From an uncultured Thermanaerothrix sp. (GTDB taxonomy: Bacteria; Chloroflexota; Anaerolineae; Anaerolineales; Anaerolineaceae), in assembly GCF_938028735.1 (NCBI RefSeq), contig NZ_CALIMF010000004.1, positions 60,294-124,293 of the forward strand: a DNA stretch of 64,000 nucleotides, in the 5' to 3' direction. The notes under the pieces were generated by a model. It was not told where the DNA came from. It ran no database searches and was given only the letters and a program-made list of their open reading frames with translations. The position numbers and the translations under genes were made by a program. Below, piece by piece: positions 34,110-43,195 of the stretch (positions within the stretch are counted from its first letter, which is position 1; the number at the start of each line of letters is the position of its first letter).

Positions 34110-37100
34110 ATGGCTTATTCTTTGGCTCAGACGTACCATCTAATCTGCCCGCAATGCGGCCACGACTTTTCGGCTTCAATCTGGCTGATTCTCGATGCTG
34201 ACGAACACCCCGACCTCTTGGCACGCGTTGCCCAGGGCAACCTGCATCGCCTGTCCTGCCCACAGTGCGGCACCGCAATCACAGTGGATGCACCACTACT
34301 ACTTGTGCACCGCCACGGCCCGCAAACCCGCCTCATCTTCAGCCCCGCAGAGAGCACCACCCGCGAGCAGGATCAAGAGCACCTCAACGACTTGATAGCC
34401 GCGTTGAAAGCGGCGCTGGGAGCGGACTGGCCGGTGGATTGGCCAGAAACCCCGCAAATTGTCCCCCAGGTATTTTTACCGCTGGCACTAGGTAGCGCCA
34501 CTCCCGAGGTTCTCCAGGAACTGCAGGAACGCCTCCTGGACGCCCTGCTGCCAGAAATGCGCGAAGCCATGCGACTTATCCAGGAAAGTGATGAGACGAT
34601 TCGTTCCGAAGAGGATCTGCGTAACTTGCTGGAACGCCGCCCTGACTTGCTTCAGCGCTTGGAAAAGGCCCTGCGCATATTGCAGCGGGCCGCAGAAGAA
34701 GCAGAACCACCCGCGCCCTCTGCCCAAACGCCTTCCTCCACCCCCGATCCTGCGGCCAGGGAACCCCAGGAACCCAACCCCAGTGTGAAGCGCCTGCTCG
34801 CCGAGGCGGGCGCGCTGGGGCAGACGTTGGTTGACTGCCTGCAGGTGCGTTCGCCAGAGGAGCACAGGGCCTTCCTACAGGCCCACCCCGAATTACTGAC
34901 CGACGCGGGGTTGAGTTGGCTGGAGCGCCTGCTAGAATGGGAAAAGCACTCCCAAATGGCCCCAGGGCTGCGCTTCTTCTTGCAAGTGCACCGCCGCGCC
35001 CGCGAAGTGGGTGTGGAAACCGCCTTTGCGGAGCTGCAAGCAGGGGAGGATGAACTTGTTCAGCGCTTCCAGCGTATTCTCGCGCTGCAGGAGGAAACCG
35101 AAAACCGGCCTACCCTCTGGCGAGGGGTGCTGACCGAATGGCAAGCGTTGATTGCCGAGGCCGATCAAAAAGGGAAAAGCAGATTGGCGGCGCTTGCCCG
35201 CAGGAATCTGGCTAACATGTACCGGCAATTGTATGAGATGACGGGCAACCCCCAATGGGCAGATGCCGCCCAGGCACTGTTCGAAACCATCAGTCAGTTC
35301 TTCACTCCTGAGGAACATCCCCAAGAGTGGGCCACAACCCAGCACAACCTCGGCAGCCTGTTCCTTAGCCGCTTCGAGCGCTCCGGCGACGACGCCCACG
35401 CCCAACGCGCCGAACAGCACTTCCGATCTATTTTAGAACACCACGCCCATCACATCCTGCCCATCGATCTTCCCTTCAGAAGTAGCGCAGGCCTCAGCTA
35501 TCTAGCCGCGCGACGCTGCCGTTGGGAAGACTGCCTAAAGTACTTTGAGAGCGGCCGTAGTTTCCTGCAGCATCTGCTTGGCGCACAGACCCACCGCAGC
35601 AGCAAAGAGGACTGGCTGGGCGAGGTCGGCGGGGTTTATCAAGCCGCCGCCTATGCCGCCTGGCGGAAGGGCGATCTGCGGCATGTCGTTGAGATTCTCG
35701 AAGAAGGGCGTGCCCAGGTCCTGCGCGAGAGTCTGGAACGCCGCCGCGCCGACCTCAAGGCGCTGCAGGGAACGCCCTACCACCGCTACTACGAGGATTA
35801 CACTCAGGCCCTCGATCGAGTTGAAGCGCTGATTCAGATCGCTCCCATTGACTACCCCGCCAGTTGGGCGGCCCAGTATTCGCAAGCCCTGGAGCGCCGG
35901 AACGCGGCAGAAGAGGCCCTGCGTCAGTACGTCCCCGGCTTTGAGCACTTTCTGCGCCCCCTTTCTTATGCGGCGATCCAGGAGCAAGCCGTGGAAGCGC
36001 CGCTCGTTTATCTGGCTGACACGCCGCACGGCGGGTTGGCGTGCATTGTCTATGGCAAGAATGGTCTCCACCTCCAGGAATTTCCAGCGTTGACCACGGC
36101 AAACTTGGCTGAACGGGTGAACGCCCATCTCACTGCTTATTTTGCCTGGCGCTCTGCCCCAGCCGCTGATGCCAGGCGCACGGCCTGGATGAAAGCGCTG
36201 GATGATACCACCCACTGGCTAGGAGAAACCCTCATGATGCCTCTGAGTGACGCCCTGGCAAGCCTTGGGTGGCCCCCGGCCGGATGGGTTCAGCTGATTC
36301 CTGGCGGCGCATTGACGTTGCTACCGCTACACGCCGCGTGGGTGAGTGATAGCCGCTACCCCACAGGGCGACGTTATGCCCTGGATGATTACACCTTTAC
36401 CTACCTGCCGAATGCCCACACGCGCTATCAAATGCAGCGCCATGCGGCCTCCGCCCGCCCGGCTGTTTCTCTATTGGTTATTGAGAATCCTCACCCCGAG
36501 GATGCCAACGCACTGCACTTTTCTGAGGAGGCGGTGGTCAGGGCCATGGAGGTATTTGAGGGTCACTATCATCACCTGCAGGGTAAGGACGCCACGTTGG
36601 CCGCCGTCAAAAGCCTACTCCCTGCTCACGCCGTGCTTTACTTCTTCACCCACGGGCAAGCCGATTTTAACGCCCCGGCGCGTTCTGGGTTAATGCTGGC
36701 TGGTGAGGATTGGTTGACCTTAGAAGATCTTTATGGCTTAGACCTAAGCCAGGTGCGGCTGGCGATCCTGGCCGCGTGTGAAAGCGGCGTGCCGACCAAC
36801 CTGCGCGCCTTGAATGAGGCGGTCTCGCTCCCCATCGGCTGGCTGACGGCAGGCGTGCCGGGCGTGGTTGGCTCGCTGTGGGCGGTCAATGAACTCAGCA
36901 CCGCCCTGCTGATGACACTGTTTTTCGACATCTGGCGCGATCCTGCGCATCCCGTCCCACCTTGGGAGGCTCTGCGCCGCGCCCAACAAACCCTGCGGGA
37001 TGAGTCGGCTGCTGGGCATCTGAAAAAGCGGTTTATTTCAGAATTCACCGCGCAGCCCCTGCTACCTGAAGACCTCGCCCGACGCTTTTTCGATGCGGCG

Positions 37101-37160
37101 GCCATACAGGATCTCTCCCATCCCTATTTCTGGGCCGGCTTCGCCTACTACGGCCTCTAA
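34110..37160 (+). CDS. CpXC-TPR-CHAT caspase-like protease
   Basis: 1016 residues. An N-terminal CpXC zinc-binding domain (CPQCGHDF at about 13 and CPQCGTAI about 45 residues later) is followed by a Pro-rich, helical middle. TPR-like helices lie at about 365-600, and a CHAT domain at about 640-1016. The CHAT His-Cys dyad is intact: His848 in FFTHGQAD and Cys890 in LAACESGV. CHAT proteins are caspase-related peptidases often used in bacterial defence or programmed death, and TPR-CHAT is also the protease of type III-E CRISPR systems. I chose ATG 34110 because the open frame upstream (to 34038) is not family-like and overlaps the promoter. First of three closely packed genes. Confidence 0.92.
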   Translation: MAYSLAQTYHLICPQCGHDFSASIWLILDADEHPDLLARVAQGNLHRLSCPQCGTAITVDAPLLLVHRHGPQTRLIFSPAESTTREQDQEHLNDLIAALKAALGADWPVDWPETPQIVPQVFLPLALGSATPEVLQELQERLLDALLPEMREAMRLIQESDETIRSEEDLRNLLERRPDLLQRLEKALRILQRAAEEAEPPAPSAQTPSSTPDPAAREPQEPNPSVKRLLAEAGALGQTLVDCLQVRSPEEHRAFLQAHPELLTDAGLSWLERLLEWEKHSQMAPGLRFFLQVHRRAREVGVETAFAELQAGEDELVQRFQRILALQEETENRPTLWRGVLTEWQALIAEADQKGKSRLAALARRNLANMYRQLYEMTGNPQWADAAQALFETISQFFTPEEHPQEWATTQHNLGSLFLSRFERSGDDAHAQRAEQHFRSILEHHAHHILPIDLPFRSSAGLSYLAARRCRWEDCLKYFESGRSFLQHLLGAQTHRSSKEDWLGEVGGVYQAAAYAAWRKGDLRHVVEILEEGRAQVLRESLERRRADLKALQGTPYHRYYEDYTQALDRVEALIQIAPIDYPASWAAQYSQALERRNAAEEALRQYVPGFEHFLRPLSYAAIQEQAVEAPLVYLADTPHGGLACIVYGKNGLHLQEFPALTTANLAERVNAHLTAYFAWRSAPAADARRTAWMKALDDTTHWLGETLMMPLSDALASLGWPPAGWVQLIPGGALTLLPLHAAWVSDSRYPTGRRYALDDYTFTYLPNAHTRYQMQRHAASARPAVSLLVIENPHPEDANALHFSEEAVVRAMEVFEGHYHHLQGKDATLAAVKSLLPAHAVLYFFTHGQADFNAPARSGLMLAGEDWLTLEDLYGLDLSQVRLAILAACESGVPTNLRALNEAVSLPIGWLTAGVPGVVGSLWAVNELSTALLMTLFFDIWRDPAHPVPPWEALRRAQQTLRDESAAGHLKKRFISEFTAQPLLPEDLARRFFDAAAIQDLSHPYFWAGFAYYGL

Positions 37161-37175
37161 AGTGGAAGGGGAAAA

Positions 37176-37607
37176 ATGACCACCGACCAACCTCCACCCT
37201 CGTCCCGCGATGAATTGCTCTACGCAGCGCGCAAACTGGCGCCGTATCTCCCGCCGGACCTGCGCCGCGAGGTCAACCGGCTGTTGCGTCAGGCGCACCG
37301 AGGCCAGGCGGTGCGCGCCCGCCTGCTCGATGTGCTGACCGAGGATGCTTCTGCGCGCGCCTGGCTGCGTGAGGTGATCGCCCCTTTCACCCGGGAGAGC
37401 CTGCTGAGCGGCTTTACCCCGCTGCCCGGTGAGGTCGGCCCCATCAGCGCACGACGGCGGATCTGCCCTGAACCCGACTGCGATTTTGTCTTCACCGTCC
37501 GCCACGCCGGACAAAAGCCCACCTGCCCGCGCCATCATGTCCCGCTCATCCCCTGGGGGCAGAAGCACCCCGCCCAGAGGAATACTGCGTCGGGAGGGAA
37601 GGACTAG
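37176..37607 (+). CDS. Zinc-ribbon protein of the CHAT module
   Basis: 143 residues. The first 70 are helical and Arg/Leu-rich. A zinc-binding knuckle follows, with Cys97, Cys102, Cys117 and His120 or His121 (CPEPDCDF and CPRHH). The layout suggests an adaptor, with the helical part for docking. I do not recognise a named family. 15 bp after the protease stop codon, with a GGAAGGGG ribosome binding site, and its stop codon abuts the next ATG. Confidence 0.7.
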   Translation: MTTDQPPPSSRDELLYAARKLAPYLPPDLRREVNRLLRQAHRGQAVRARLLDVLTEDASARAWLREVIAPFTRESLLSGFTPLPGEVGPISARRRICPEPDCDFVFTVRHAGQKPTCPRHHVPLIPWGQKHPAQRNTASGGKD

Positions 37608-38492
37608 ATGTTAAGTGCTTTCTGGGAGAGCCTGGGCAGTGAAGTCACTCGTCGCTGGGCACCTCACCTGCTCGGCCCAGGCATGCTCTTTTGGGGCGTG
37701 GGCGGGGTTGCTCTGGCCCAACGAGGGTATCTAGGGCCCCTATGGGCATGGGTGAATCAGCGCTCTGGCTTGGAACAGACCTTGCTGGCTGCCGCAGTGG
37801 TCTTGGGGCTGATCCTCTCGGCCACCCTAATGCAGCGCCTGCGCCTCGATTGGCTGCGCCTGCTGGAAGGCGCCTGGCCAGACGGGCTACGCGGCCTCTG
37901 CGAGGCCTTGACCCGGCGCTGGGCTGACCGCATCGCGCGCGAGGAAGCACGCTACCAAGACCTGAAACAGGCTGAGGCCACCCTGACGCCCCGCCAGCGG
38001 GAAGAATTGGCACGGCTGGAAATGCGTTTGCACTACGTTCCCGCCGACCCTGCTGACTATCGCCCTACCCGCCTGGGCAATATCTTGCGCACCGGCGAAC
38101 GCGACGCGGCGTACAAATACGGCCTGGATGCCCTAGTGTGCTGGGCACGGTTATGGTTGCTGCTCCCGCCGGAAGCCCGCAATGATCTCGCCCTAGCACG
38201 TGAACGTCTGGAGGAGGATGTTGTTCTGTGGGGATGGGGTCTGCTTTCATTAATATGGGCCTTTTTCCTTGCCCCTCTGGCGCTCATCTCCCTGGTCTGG
38301 ATGATTACAGCCTATAACCTAGCCCTGCGTTCGGCCAGCGTTTATGCCGACTTGATCATGGCTGCTTTCGATCTCTACCGGCATAAGCTTTACACCGCAC
38401 TGGGATGGCCACTTCCCCCGGCGGGCGAAGCCGAGCGCGTGTATGGGGAAAAATTGAGCGAGTACCTCTGGCGCGGCACCTTACCCGAGTAG
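37608..38492 (+). CDS. Membrane protein of the CHAT module
   Basis: 294 residues with two hydrophobic segments near the N-terminus (about 23-45 and 56-72), a long charged helical part (about 80-200) that probably faces the cytoplasm, and two more hydrophobic segments (about 203-250). Family unknown. Starts directly after the zinc-ribbon stop codon with no gap, so the genes are translationally coupled. Could be a membrane target or effector of the protease. Confidence 0.7.
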   Translation: MLSAFWESLGSEVTRRWAPHLLGPGMLFWGVGGVALAQRGYLGPLWAWVNQRSGLEQTLLAAAVVLGLILSATLMQRLRLDWLRLLEGAWPDGLRGLCEALTRRWADRIAREEARYQDLKQAEATLTPRQREELARLEMRLHYVPADPADYRPTRLGNILRTGERDAAYKYGLDALVCWARLWLLLPPEARNDLALARERLEEDVVLWGWGLLSLIWAFFLAPLALISLVWMITAYNLALRSASVYADLIMAAFDLYRHKLYTALGWPLPPAGEAERVYGEKLSEYLWRGTLPE

Positions 38493-38495
38493 GGG

Positions 38496-39563
38496 TCAGG
38501 CTGCCGGCTGGGACACAGTGGCTCCGACATACGCTAGCAATGGTGCAAGTTCAGGCAGGTCAACCTCTTCAATGCGCCCCGCATCCCCCAGCATGGTCAG
38601 CTCAGGGCGGATGGGCAAGCGCACCACGACCTTGCACTCCGCCGCCTCGGCCACCTCGGCGGCATGGCTGGGGCCAAAAATCTCGTGCGGCTCACCTGTC
38701 TGCGGGCAGGGGTAATAGGCCAAATTCTCCACCACCCCCAGCACTGGCACATTGAGATTCTTAAGCAGATTGACCGCTTTGCGCACCACTAATGCCGTCA
38801 ATTGCTGAGGAGAAGTGACCAACACGGCCCCCTTCAGAGGCATCTGACGCGCCACCGTAAGCAGCGGGTCAGAGGTCCCCGGGGGCAGATCCACCAGTAG
38901 GGTATCCAATTGCCCCCACAGCACCTGTCCCCAGAACTGTTGAATCAACCCAGTGATGAGCGGCCCCCGCCAAGCGACCGCGGCATCCTCTGTGGGAAGC
39001 ATCAGGTTAGCGGAAACCACACGAATGCCAGTGCGGGTGATCGCGGGTAATATTCCCGTCTCATTACCGCGCAGCCCACCCGCCGGCAACCCAAACAACT
39101 TGGGGATGCTTGGCCCGGTGATATCGGCATCTAGGATGCCCACTTTCTGGCCCTGGCGACGAAGCGCAACGGCCAGCAGGGCGGTCAACGAGGACTTCCC
39201 CACGCCCCCCTTGCCGCTCACTACCGCAATCACCTGGCCAATACGGTTGAACCCGGTCAGTTTGGGCGGTTGTGGGGCAGCCGTACCCAGAGCGGCGCGC
39301 CGCTCTTCCTCACTCATCACTCCCAGTACCACCTCCACCTCGTTGACGCCCGGCAGGCGCAACAGGGCTGCCCGCGCCTCCTCGGCTAGGCGATGGCGCA
39401 ACGGGCAGGTCGCAGTGGTCAGGGCCAGGGTGAAGCGCACGCGCCCCTCCTCCACTTCAATGCTCATATCACGTACCATGCCCAGATCAACGATGTTGCG
39501 CCCCAATTCAGGGTCTATGACCTGCCGCAACACCTCGCGCAAGATAGTCTCATCCATGGGCAT
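38496..39563 (-). CDS. Mrp/NBP35-family Fe-S cluster carrier ATPase with N-terminal DUF59 domain
   Basis: 355 residues. DUF59/MIP18 domain (about 1-85) with TTATCPLRHR, then a P-loop ATPase (SGKGGVGKSSLTALLA), DADITGPSIPKLFG and DLPPGTSD. These proteins assemble or carry Fe-S clusters. The usual C-terminal CxxC reads CPQTGEPHEIFG, so only one of the two Cys is present. Convergent with the CHAT module, and only 3 bp separate its stop from the start side of the GNAT gene downstream. Confidence 0.9.
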   Translation of the reverse strand: MPMDETILREVLRQVIDPELGRNIVDLGMVRDMSIEVEEGRVRFTLALTTATCPLRHRLAEEARAALLRLPGVNEVEVVLGVMSEEERRAALGTAAPQPPKLTGFNRIGQVIAVVSGKGGVGKSSLTALLAVALRRQGQKVGILDADITGPSIPKLFGLPAGGLRGNETGILPAITRTGIRVVSANLMLPTEDAAVAWRGPLITGLIQQFWGQVLWGQLDTLLVDLPPGTSDPLLTVARQMPLKGAVLVTSPQQLTALVVRKAVNLLKNLNVPVLGVVENLAYYPCPQTGEPHEIFGPSHAAEVAEAAECKVVVRLPIRPELTMLGDAGRIEEVDLPELAPLLAYVGATVSQPAA

Positions 39564-39566
39564 GGC

Positions 39567-40625
39567 TCACTCCAGAATAGCGGGGGAATCTGCGCGCGAG
39601 GCCGCTACTGGCTGTGGTTGGCGTAGCAGAGTCGCCCGCACCACATAACGGTTGATCGCTCCAAAGCGATACTTATACGCTTCGTCCCCGCGCATAAAAT
39701 CAAACTCTTTCCGCCCGTGTTGATTGGCCCATTGCAAGAGATAGGAAAGCAGCACCCAACCGGGAGAAAGTTCATTGAAGTGACGGTCAAAACCCGTATT
39801 ATAGACGTAGATACGATCGCGATAGTCAAAATTAAGATAGGCAGCAGCCTTTGCGTTTCCGATCTCCATGAAGGCCAATTGCAAGTACCCACGGGCAGCG
39901 GCGGCCAGTGCCACCCGGCGTAGCGTCTGACGCATTAAGGGCGTTAGGAAGGCCGCTTTCTCCTCATCCTGAGCCATCAGGTCAAGGAAAGCCTCCACCT
40001 CTGCCTCCACGTTGTCCTGGGCGCAGTACCAGCACACCATGGAGGTGTGCCCCTCAGCCCGGCGCAACTTGCGCCGGATTTCGTGGCGCTGCTTCTTATC
40101 CAAGCTGGCCAGGTAGGCCTCCCAATCCCCCGGCAGCGGAACATACGGTGAGGGTTGCAAGCGCTCAGTGCGCAGGGGCACATGCTGCTCGGTGCTCCAC
40201 GTGGTCAAAACCGAGAGGGTGGGAGAGGTCTCGATCAGGTTATAGAGATCCAAGGCTTGCCAGGCAAAAGGCAACGCCTGCGTTAGAAAAGGCCACAACC
40301 CATCCACAAAACGTCCCAGATCGGCTAGCCGCACGATGAAATCCAGATAATCTGAGATCTCAATACTGCCCAGAAACAGCAAAGCCGGCCGCCCCTGGTG
40401 TTCCGGGACAAAAAACAGAGGCGCCACTCCAACCAGGTAGTCATCTTCGTGCGCCGTTATCAGCGCTAGTTGAGCCTGTGGCCACTCGCCGCCTCCTCGC
40501 GTTTCCCACCAGGCGGCCAGGTATTCATGGCGCAGAAACGGCACGTTGGTGATAGCCTCGTCCAGGAGCGCATTCCAGGCGCCTTCGAGGTCATAAGGAA
40601 ATTCAGTATGTAATCTCCACTCCAT
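39567..40625 (-). CDS. GNAT-fold (CelD/BcsL, Acetyltransf_6) acyl-transferase-like protein
   Basis: 352 residues. The C-terminal half has the FemAB/CelD-like pattern: LDKKQRHEIRRKLRRAEG, then AAYLNFDYRDRIYVYNTGFD and FDFMRGDEAYKYRFG. Homologues acylate polysaccharides or act in cell-envelope synthesis. The open frame extends to 40769, but a minus-strand TATAAT at 40653-40648 lies inside it, and a GAGG precedes ATG 40625, which I use. Followed by the Mrp gene 3 bp away. Confidence 0.8.
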   Translation of the reverse strand: MEWRLHTEFPYDLEGAWNALLDEAITNVPFLRHEYLAAWWETRGGGEWPQAQLALITAHEDDYLVGVAPLFFVPEHQGRPALLFLGSIEISDYLDFIVRLADLGRFVDGLWPFLTQALPFAWQALDLYNLIETSPTLSVLTTWSTEQHVPLRTERLQPSPYVPLPGDWEAYLASLDKKQRHEIRRKLRRAEGHTSMVCWYCAQDNVEAEVEAFLDLMAQDEEKAAFLTPLMRQTLRRVALAAAARGYLQLAFMEIGNAKAAAYLNFDYRDRIYVYNTGFDRHFNELSPGWVLLSYLLQWANQHGRKEFDFMRGDEAYKYRFGAINRYVVRATLLRQPQPVAASRADSPAILE

Positions 40626-40756
40626 CGCTAATACCTCAATCCTGCGCATTATACCCCACAAGTCTGGGCTCGAGTGCTCTTTGTCCCATCCGTCCAACCT
40701 GGCACTGGAAACTTCAATATTTCTAAACAATACCTTTGAATTATTAAATAACCAAT

Positions 40757-40784
40757 TGACAAAATTCAAATTTTCATTACAATA
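40757..40784 (+). promoter_or_regulatory. Near-consensus promoter of the DUF2089 gene
   Basis: TTGACA (40757-40762), a 16-bp spacer and TACAAT (40779-40784). The sequence around it is unusually AT-rich for this genome. Confidence 0.8.
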
Positions 40785-40849
40785 AAACTGAAAGTCAGAC
40801 TTATCATCTCGACCTTTGCGGCTCGGATGTGCATGTGCAGGAGCGCCTT

Positions 40850-41251
40850 ATGAATCCCGCTTTGGAACGCTGCCCGGTATGTCGCAGCGAATTGATTATC
40901 ACCCGCCTGCATTGCCCCAATTGTCAAACCACCATCGAGGGGAATTTTTACCCCACCAGCAACCCCTTTGCCGCACTAACGCCTGAGCAGATTCAATTTC
41001 TGCTCACCTTCATCCGCTGCGAGGGACGCTTCACCCGCATGGAGGAAGAACTTAACCTCTCCTACCCCACCCTGCGCAATCGTCTTAACGAAGTGATTCG
41101 CGCGCTGGGTTTTGAACCGGGGCGCGAGGAACCGCCTCCCCGTCCTGGAAGCGAAGAACGCTTGCGCATCTTAGATGAACTGGCACAGGGGCTGATCACA
41201 CCCGAGGAGGCTCGTCGCCGCCTGTTGGGCAAACGTGAAGAAACCGCTTAG
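40850..41251 (+). CDS. DUF2089 family protein
   Basis: 133 residues. N-terminal zinc ribbon with two CxxC pairs (CPVCRSEL and CPNCQTTI), then a helix-turn-helix-like segment (LTFIRCEGRFTRMEEELNLSYPTLRNRLNEVI) and a C-terminal SHOCT-like helix (LAQGLITPEEARRRLL). Probably a DNA-binding regulator. AGGAG lies 7 nt before the ATG at 40850. 12 bp before a SHOCT-like partner gene. Confidence 0.88.
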   Translation: MNPALERCPVCRSELIITRLHCPNCQTTIEGNFYPTSNPFAALTPEQIQFLLTFIRCEGRFTRMEEELNLSYPTLRNRLNEVIRALGFEPGREEPPPRPGSEERLRILDELAQGLITPEEARRRLLGKREETA

Positions 41252-41263
41252 GAGCAAACCTGT

Positions 41264-41653
41264 ATGATCTCGCGGGAAGAACGGCTAAAAGTTTTAGAAA
41301 TGCTGCAAGAAGGCAAAATCACGGCTGAGGAAGCCGCCCGTCTGCTGGAAGCACTAGAGGCCACCCCCAGCCCCAAGACCCCGCCCCCGCCACCCACCGC
41401 CCCACCGGGGGGCAGTGGGCGCTGGCTGCGTGTGCGGATCACCGACACCGATACCGGCAAGGTGCGCGCCAATATCCGCTTGCCCCTCAACCTGGTCTCG
41501 GCAGGCATCAAGATGGGGATGCGCTTTACCCCTGAAGTTGAGGGGCTGGATGTGAACCGTCTGATGGACTTCATCCGCTCAGGCGAGACCGGTACACTGG
41601 TGGATGTTTTCGACGAAGAAGACGGCGAACACGTTGAGGTCTTTATCGAGTAG
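41264..41653 (+). CDS. SHOCT-like regulator protein
   Basis: 129 residues. A short SHOCT-like helix pair (RLKVLEMLQEGKITAEEAARLLEAL) is followed by a Pro-rich spacer and a C-terminal part (LRVRITDTDTGKVRANIRLPL) seen in proteins paired with DUF2089. Likely partner of the preceding regulator, with which it forms an operon. Confidence 0.75.
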   Translation: MISREERLKVLEMLQEGKITAEEAARLLEALEATPSPKTPPPPPTAPPGGSGRWLRVRITDTDTGKVRANIRLPLNLVSAGIKMGMRFTPEVEGLDVNRLMDFIRSGETGTLVDVFDEEDGEHVEVFIE

Positions 41654-41744
41654 CGCCTGATCTTCCTTGCTTTTTCATCCGATCTGAGAAACGCCCGGCT
41701 CACGCGAGCACGGGAGAGGAACCCTTTTGCCCTTTGGAGGCCAT

Positions 41745-43034
41745 ATGAATACCACTCCTCCATCCCTGAGCCCCACAGAAAATCCTCGTTGGCTACGCCG
41801 TTTTGCTCCCATCTGGATTGGACAGGTTTTCTCCCTATTCGGCAGCGGGTTAGTCCACTTCTCCCTTATCTGGTGGCTGACTCAAACCACCGGCTCGGCC
41901 GTGGTGCTGGCCACCGCTTCCTTCGTCGGCTTTCTTCCCCAAATCGTGCTGGGGCCGTTTGTCGGCGCCCTCGTTGATCGCTGGAATCGCCGCCGGGTGA
42001 TGATGCTGGCCGATAGCGGAATCGCACTTGCCACCCTGGGGTTAGTACTTCTTTTCGCCCTAGGATTGGCCCAGCCCTGGCATATCTATGTCGTCCTCTT
42101 TTTGCGCAGCCTAGGCGGGGCTTTCCACTGGCCAGCCATGCAGGCTTCCACAACCCTGCTGGTGCCCGAACGCCATCTTGCGCGTGTCGCCGGTGCCAAC
42201 CAAGCCCTTAACGGTTTGATTAATATCGTTGCACCGCCAAGCGGTGCCCTCCTGTTGGATGTACTCCCCCTCCAAGGCGTCCTCGCCATTGACGTTGTCA
42301 CCGCCTTCATCGCGGTAGGGCTGTTGGGGCTGGTCCAAATTCCCCAGCCCGTACGCCTCGACGCACAAAGGGCGCTAACCCCCCGCGTAGTTCTCCGGGA
42401 CGTGCACGAAGGATTGCGCTATCTGGCGGGCTGGCCGGGGATGCTGGCTCTCCTGCTTATGGCTACCTTGATAAACTTCTTACTCAACCCCGCCTTTGCC
42501 CTCTTACCCCTGCTCGTGACCCGTCACTTTAACGGCACCGCCATCCATCTGGGCTGGCTGGAGTCGGGTTATGGAATTGGCGTGGTACTGGGTGGGCTGA
42601 TCCTGAGCGTTTGGGGCGGTTTCCGACGCAAGTTGTGGACTTCCATGAGTGGCCTGTTCATCCTGGGGGTGGGCGCCATTGGCATGGGGCTTTTACCCCC
42701 TTCCGCTTATCCCATTGCCTTGGGTCTGATGTTCTGGATGGGCATAGCTAACCCAATCACCAACGGCCCCCTGTTTGCTCTGGTGCAGGCGCGGGTGGCT
42801 CCCGAGATTCAGGGACGCGTTTTCACTGTTATCTCCAGCCTGGCCACCGCCATGACCCCTCTGGGAATGTTGATCGCCGGGCCAGTGGCCGAATGGCTGG
42901 GACTGCAGACCTGGTACATTGTCGGCGGTACAGGGTGTGCACTTATGAGTATCACTGCCCTGATCTGGCCGGTCACCGCCAACCTAGAAACCCAGCCTGG
43001 CCCCCACATGGCCTCCGCCGACTCGTCCGCCTAA
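41745..43034 (+). CDS. MFS efflux transporter (MFS_3, macrolide-efflux-like)
   Basis: 429 residues with about twelve membrane segments and the signature GALVDRWNRRRVMMLAD after the second helix. Related proteins (MefA type) export drugs. TTGGAGGCCAT before the ATG at 41745 sets the start. Second MFS_3 protein in the window, with limited similarity to the one at 4637. 91 bp after the SHOCT-like gene, so it may share its transcript. Confidence 0.87.
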   Translation: MNTTPPSLSPTENPRWLRRFAPIWIGQVFSLFGSGLVHFSLIWWLTQTTGSAVVLATASFVGFLPQIVLGPFVGALVDRWNRRRVMMLADSGIALATLGLVLLFALGLAQPWHIYVVLFLRSLGGAFHWPAMQASTTLLVPERHLARVAGANQALNGLINIVAPPSGALLLDVLPLQGVLAIDVVTAFIAVGLLGLVQIPQPVRLDAQRALTPRVVLRDVHEGLRYLAGWPGMLALLLMATLINFLLNPAFALLPLLVTRHFNGTAIHLGWLESGYGIGVVLGGLILSVWGGFRRKLWTSMSGLFILGVGAIGMGLLPPSAYPIALGLMFWMGIANPITNGPLFALVQARVAPEIQGRVFTVISSLATAMTPLGMLIAGPVAEWLGLQTWYIVGGTGCALMSITALIWPVTANLETQPGPHMASADSSA

Positions 43035-43136
43035 TTCCTGGGTTTGATTTCCGTTATCTAAACCCCCACCTCAGGTGAACACAGAATCATCCGGAGTGAG
43101 GCCAGAATCATGCTGGCATGAACCGCTTCATTCCGG

Positions 43137-43162
43137 TATAATCCCAATAGTCAATTTTGACT
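43137..43162 (+). promoter_or_regulatory. padR -10 element with adjacent palindromic operator
   Basis: TATAAT (43137-43142) is followed, at the expected transcription start, by AGTCAA-TT-TTGACT (43149-43162), a perfect inverted repeat. Likely self-repression site for the PadR protein. No clear -35. Confidence 0.55.
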
Positions 43163-43195
43163 AATTCTACTGAAACTGAAACCGGAAAGTCTTAC

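Noticed and set aside
38953..39648. 231-residue open frame on the plus strand opposite the Mrp gene
   Set aside because: Ser/Arg/Pro-rich composition typical of an antisense frame; the minus-strand gene has clear P-loop motifs.
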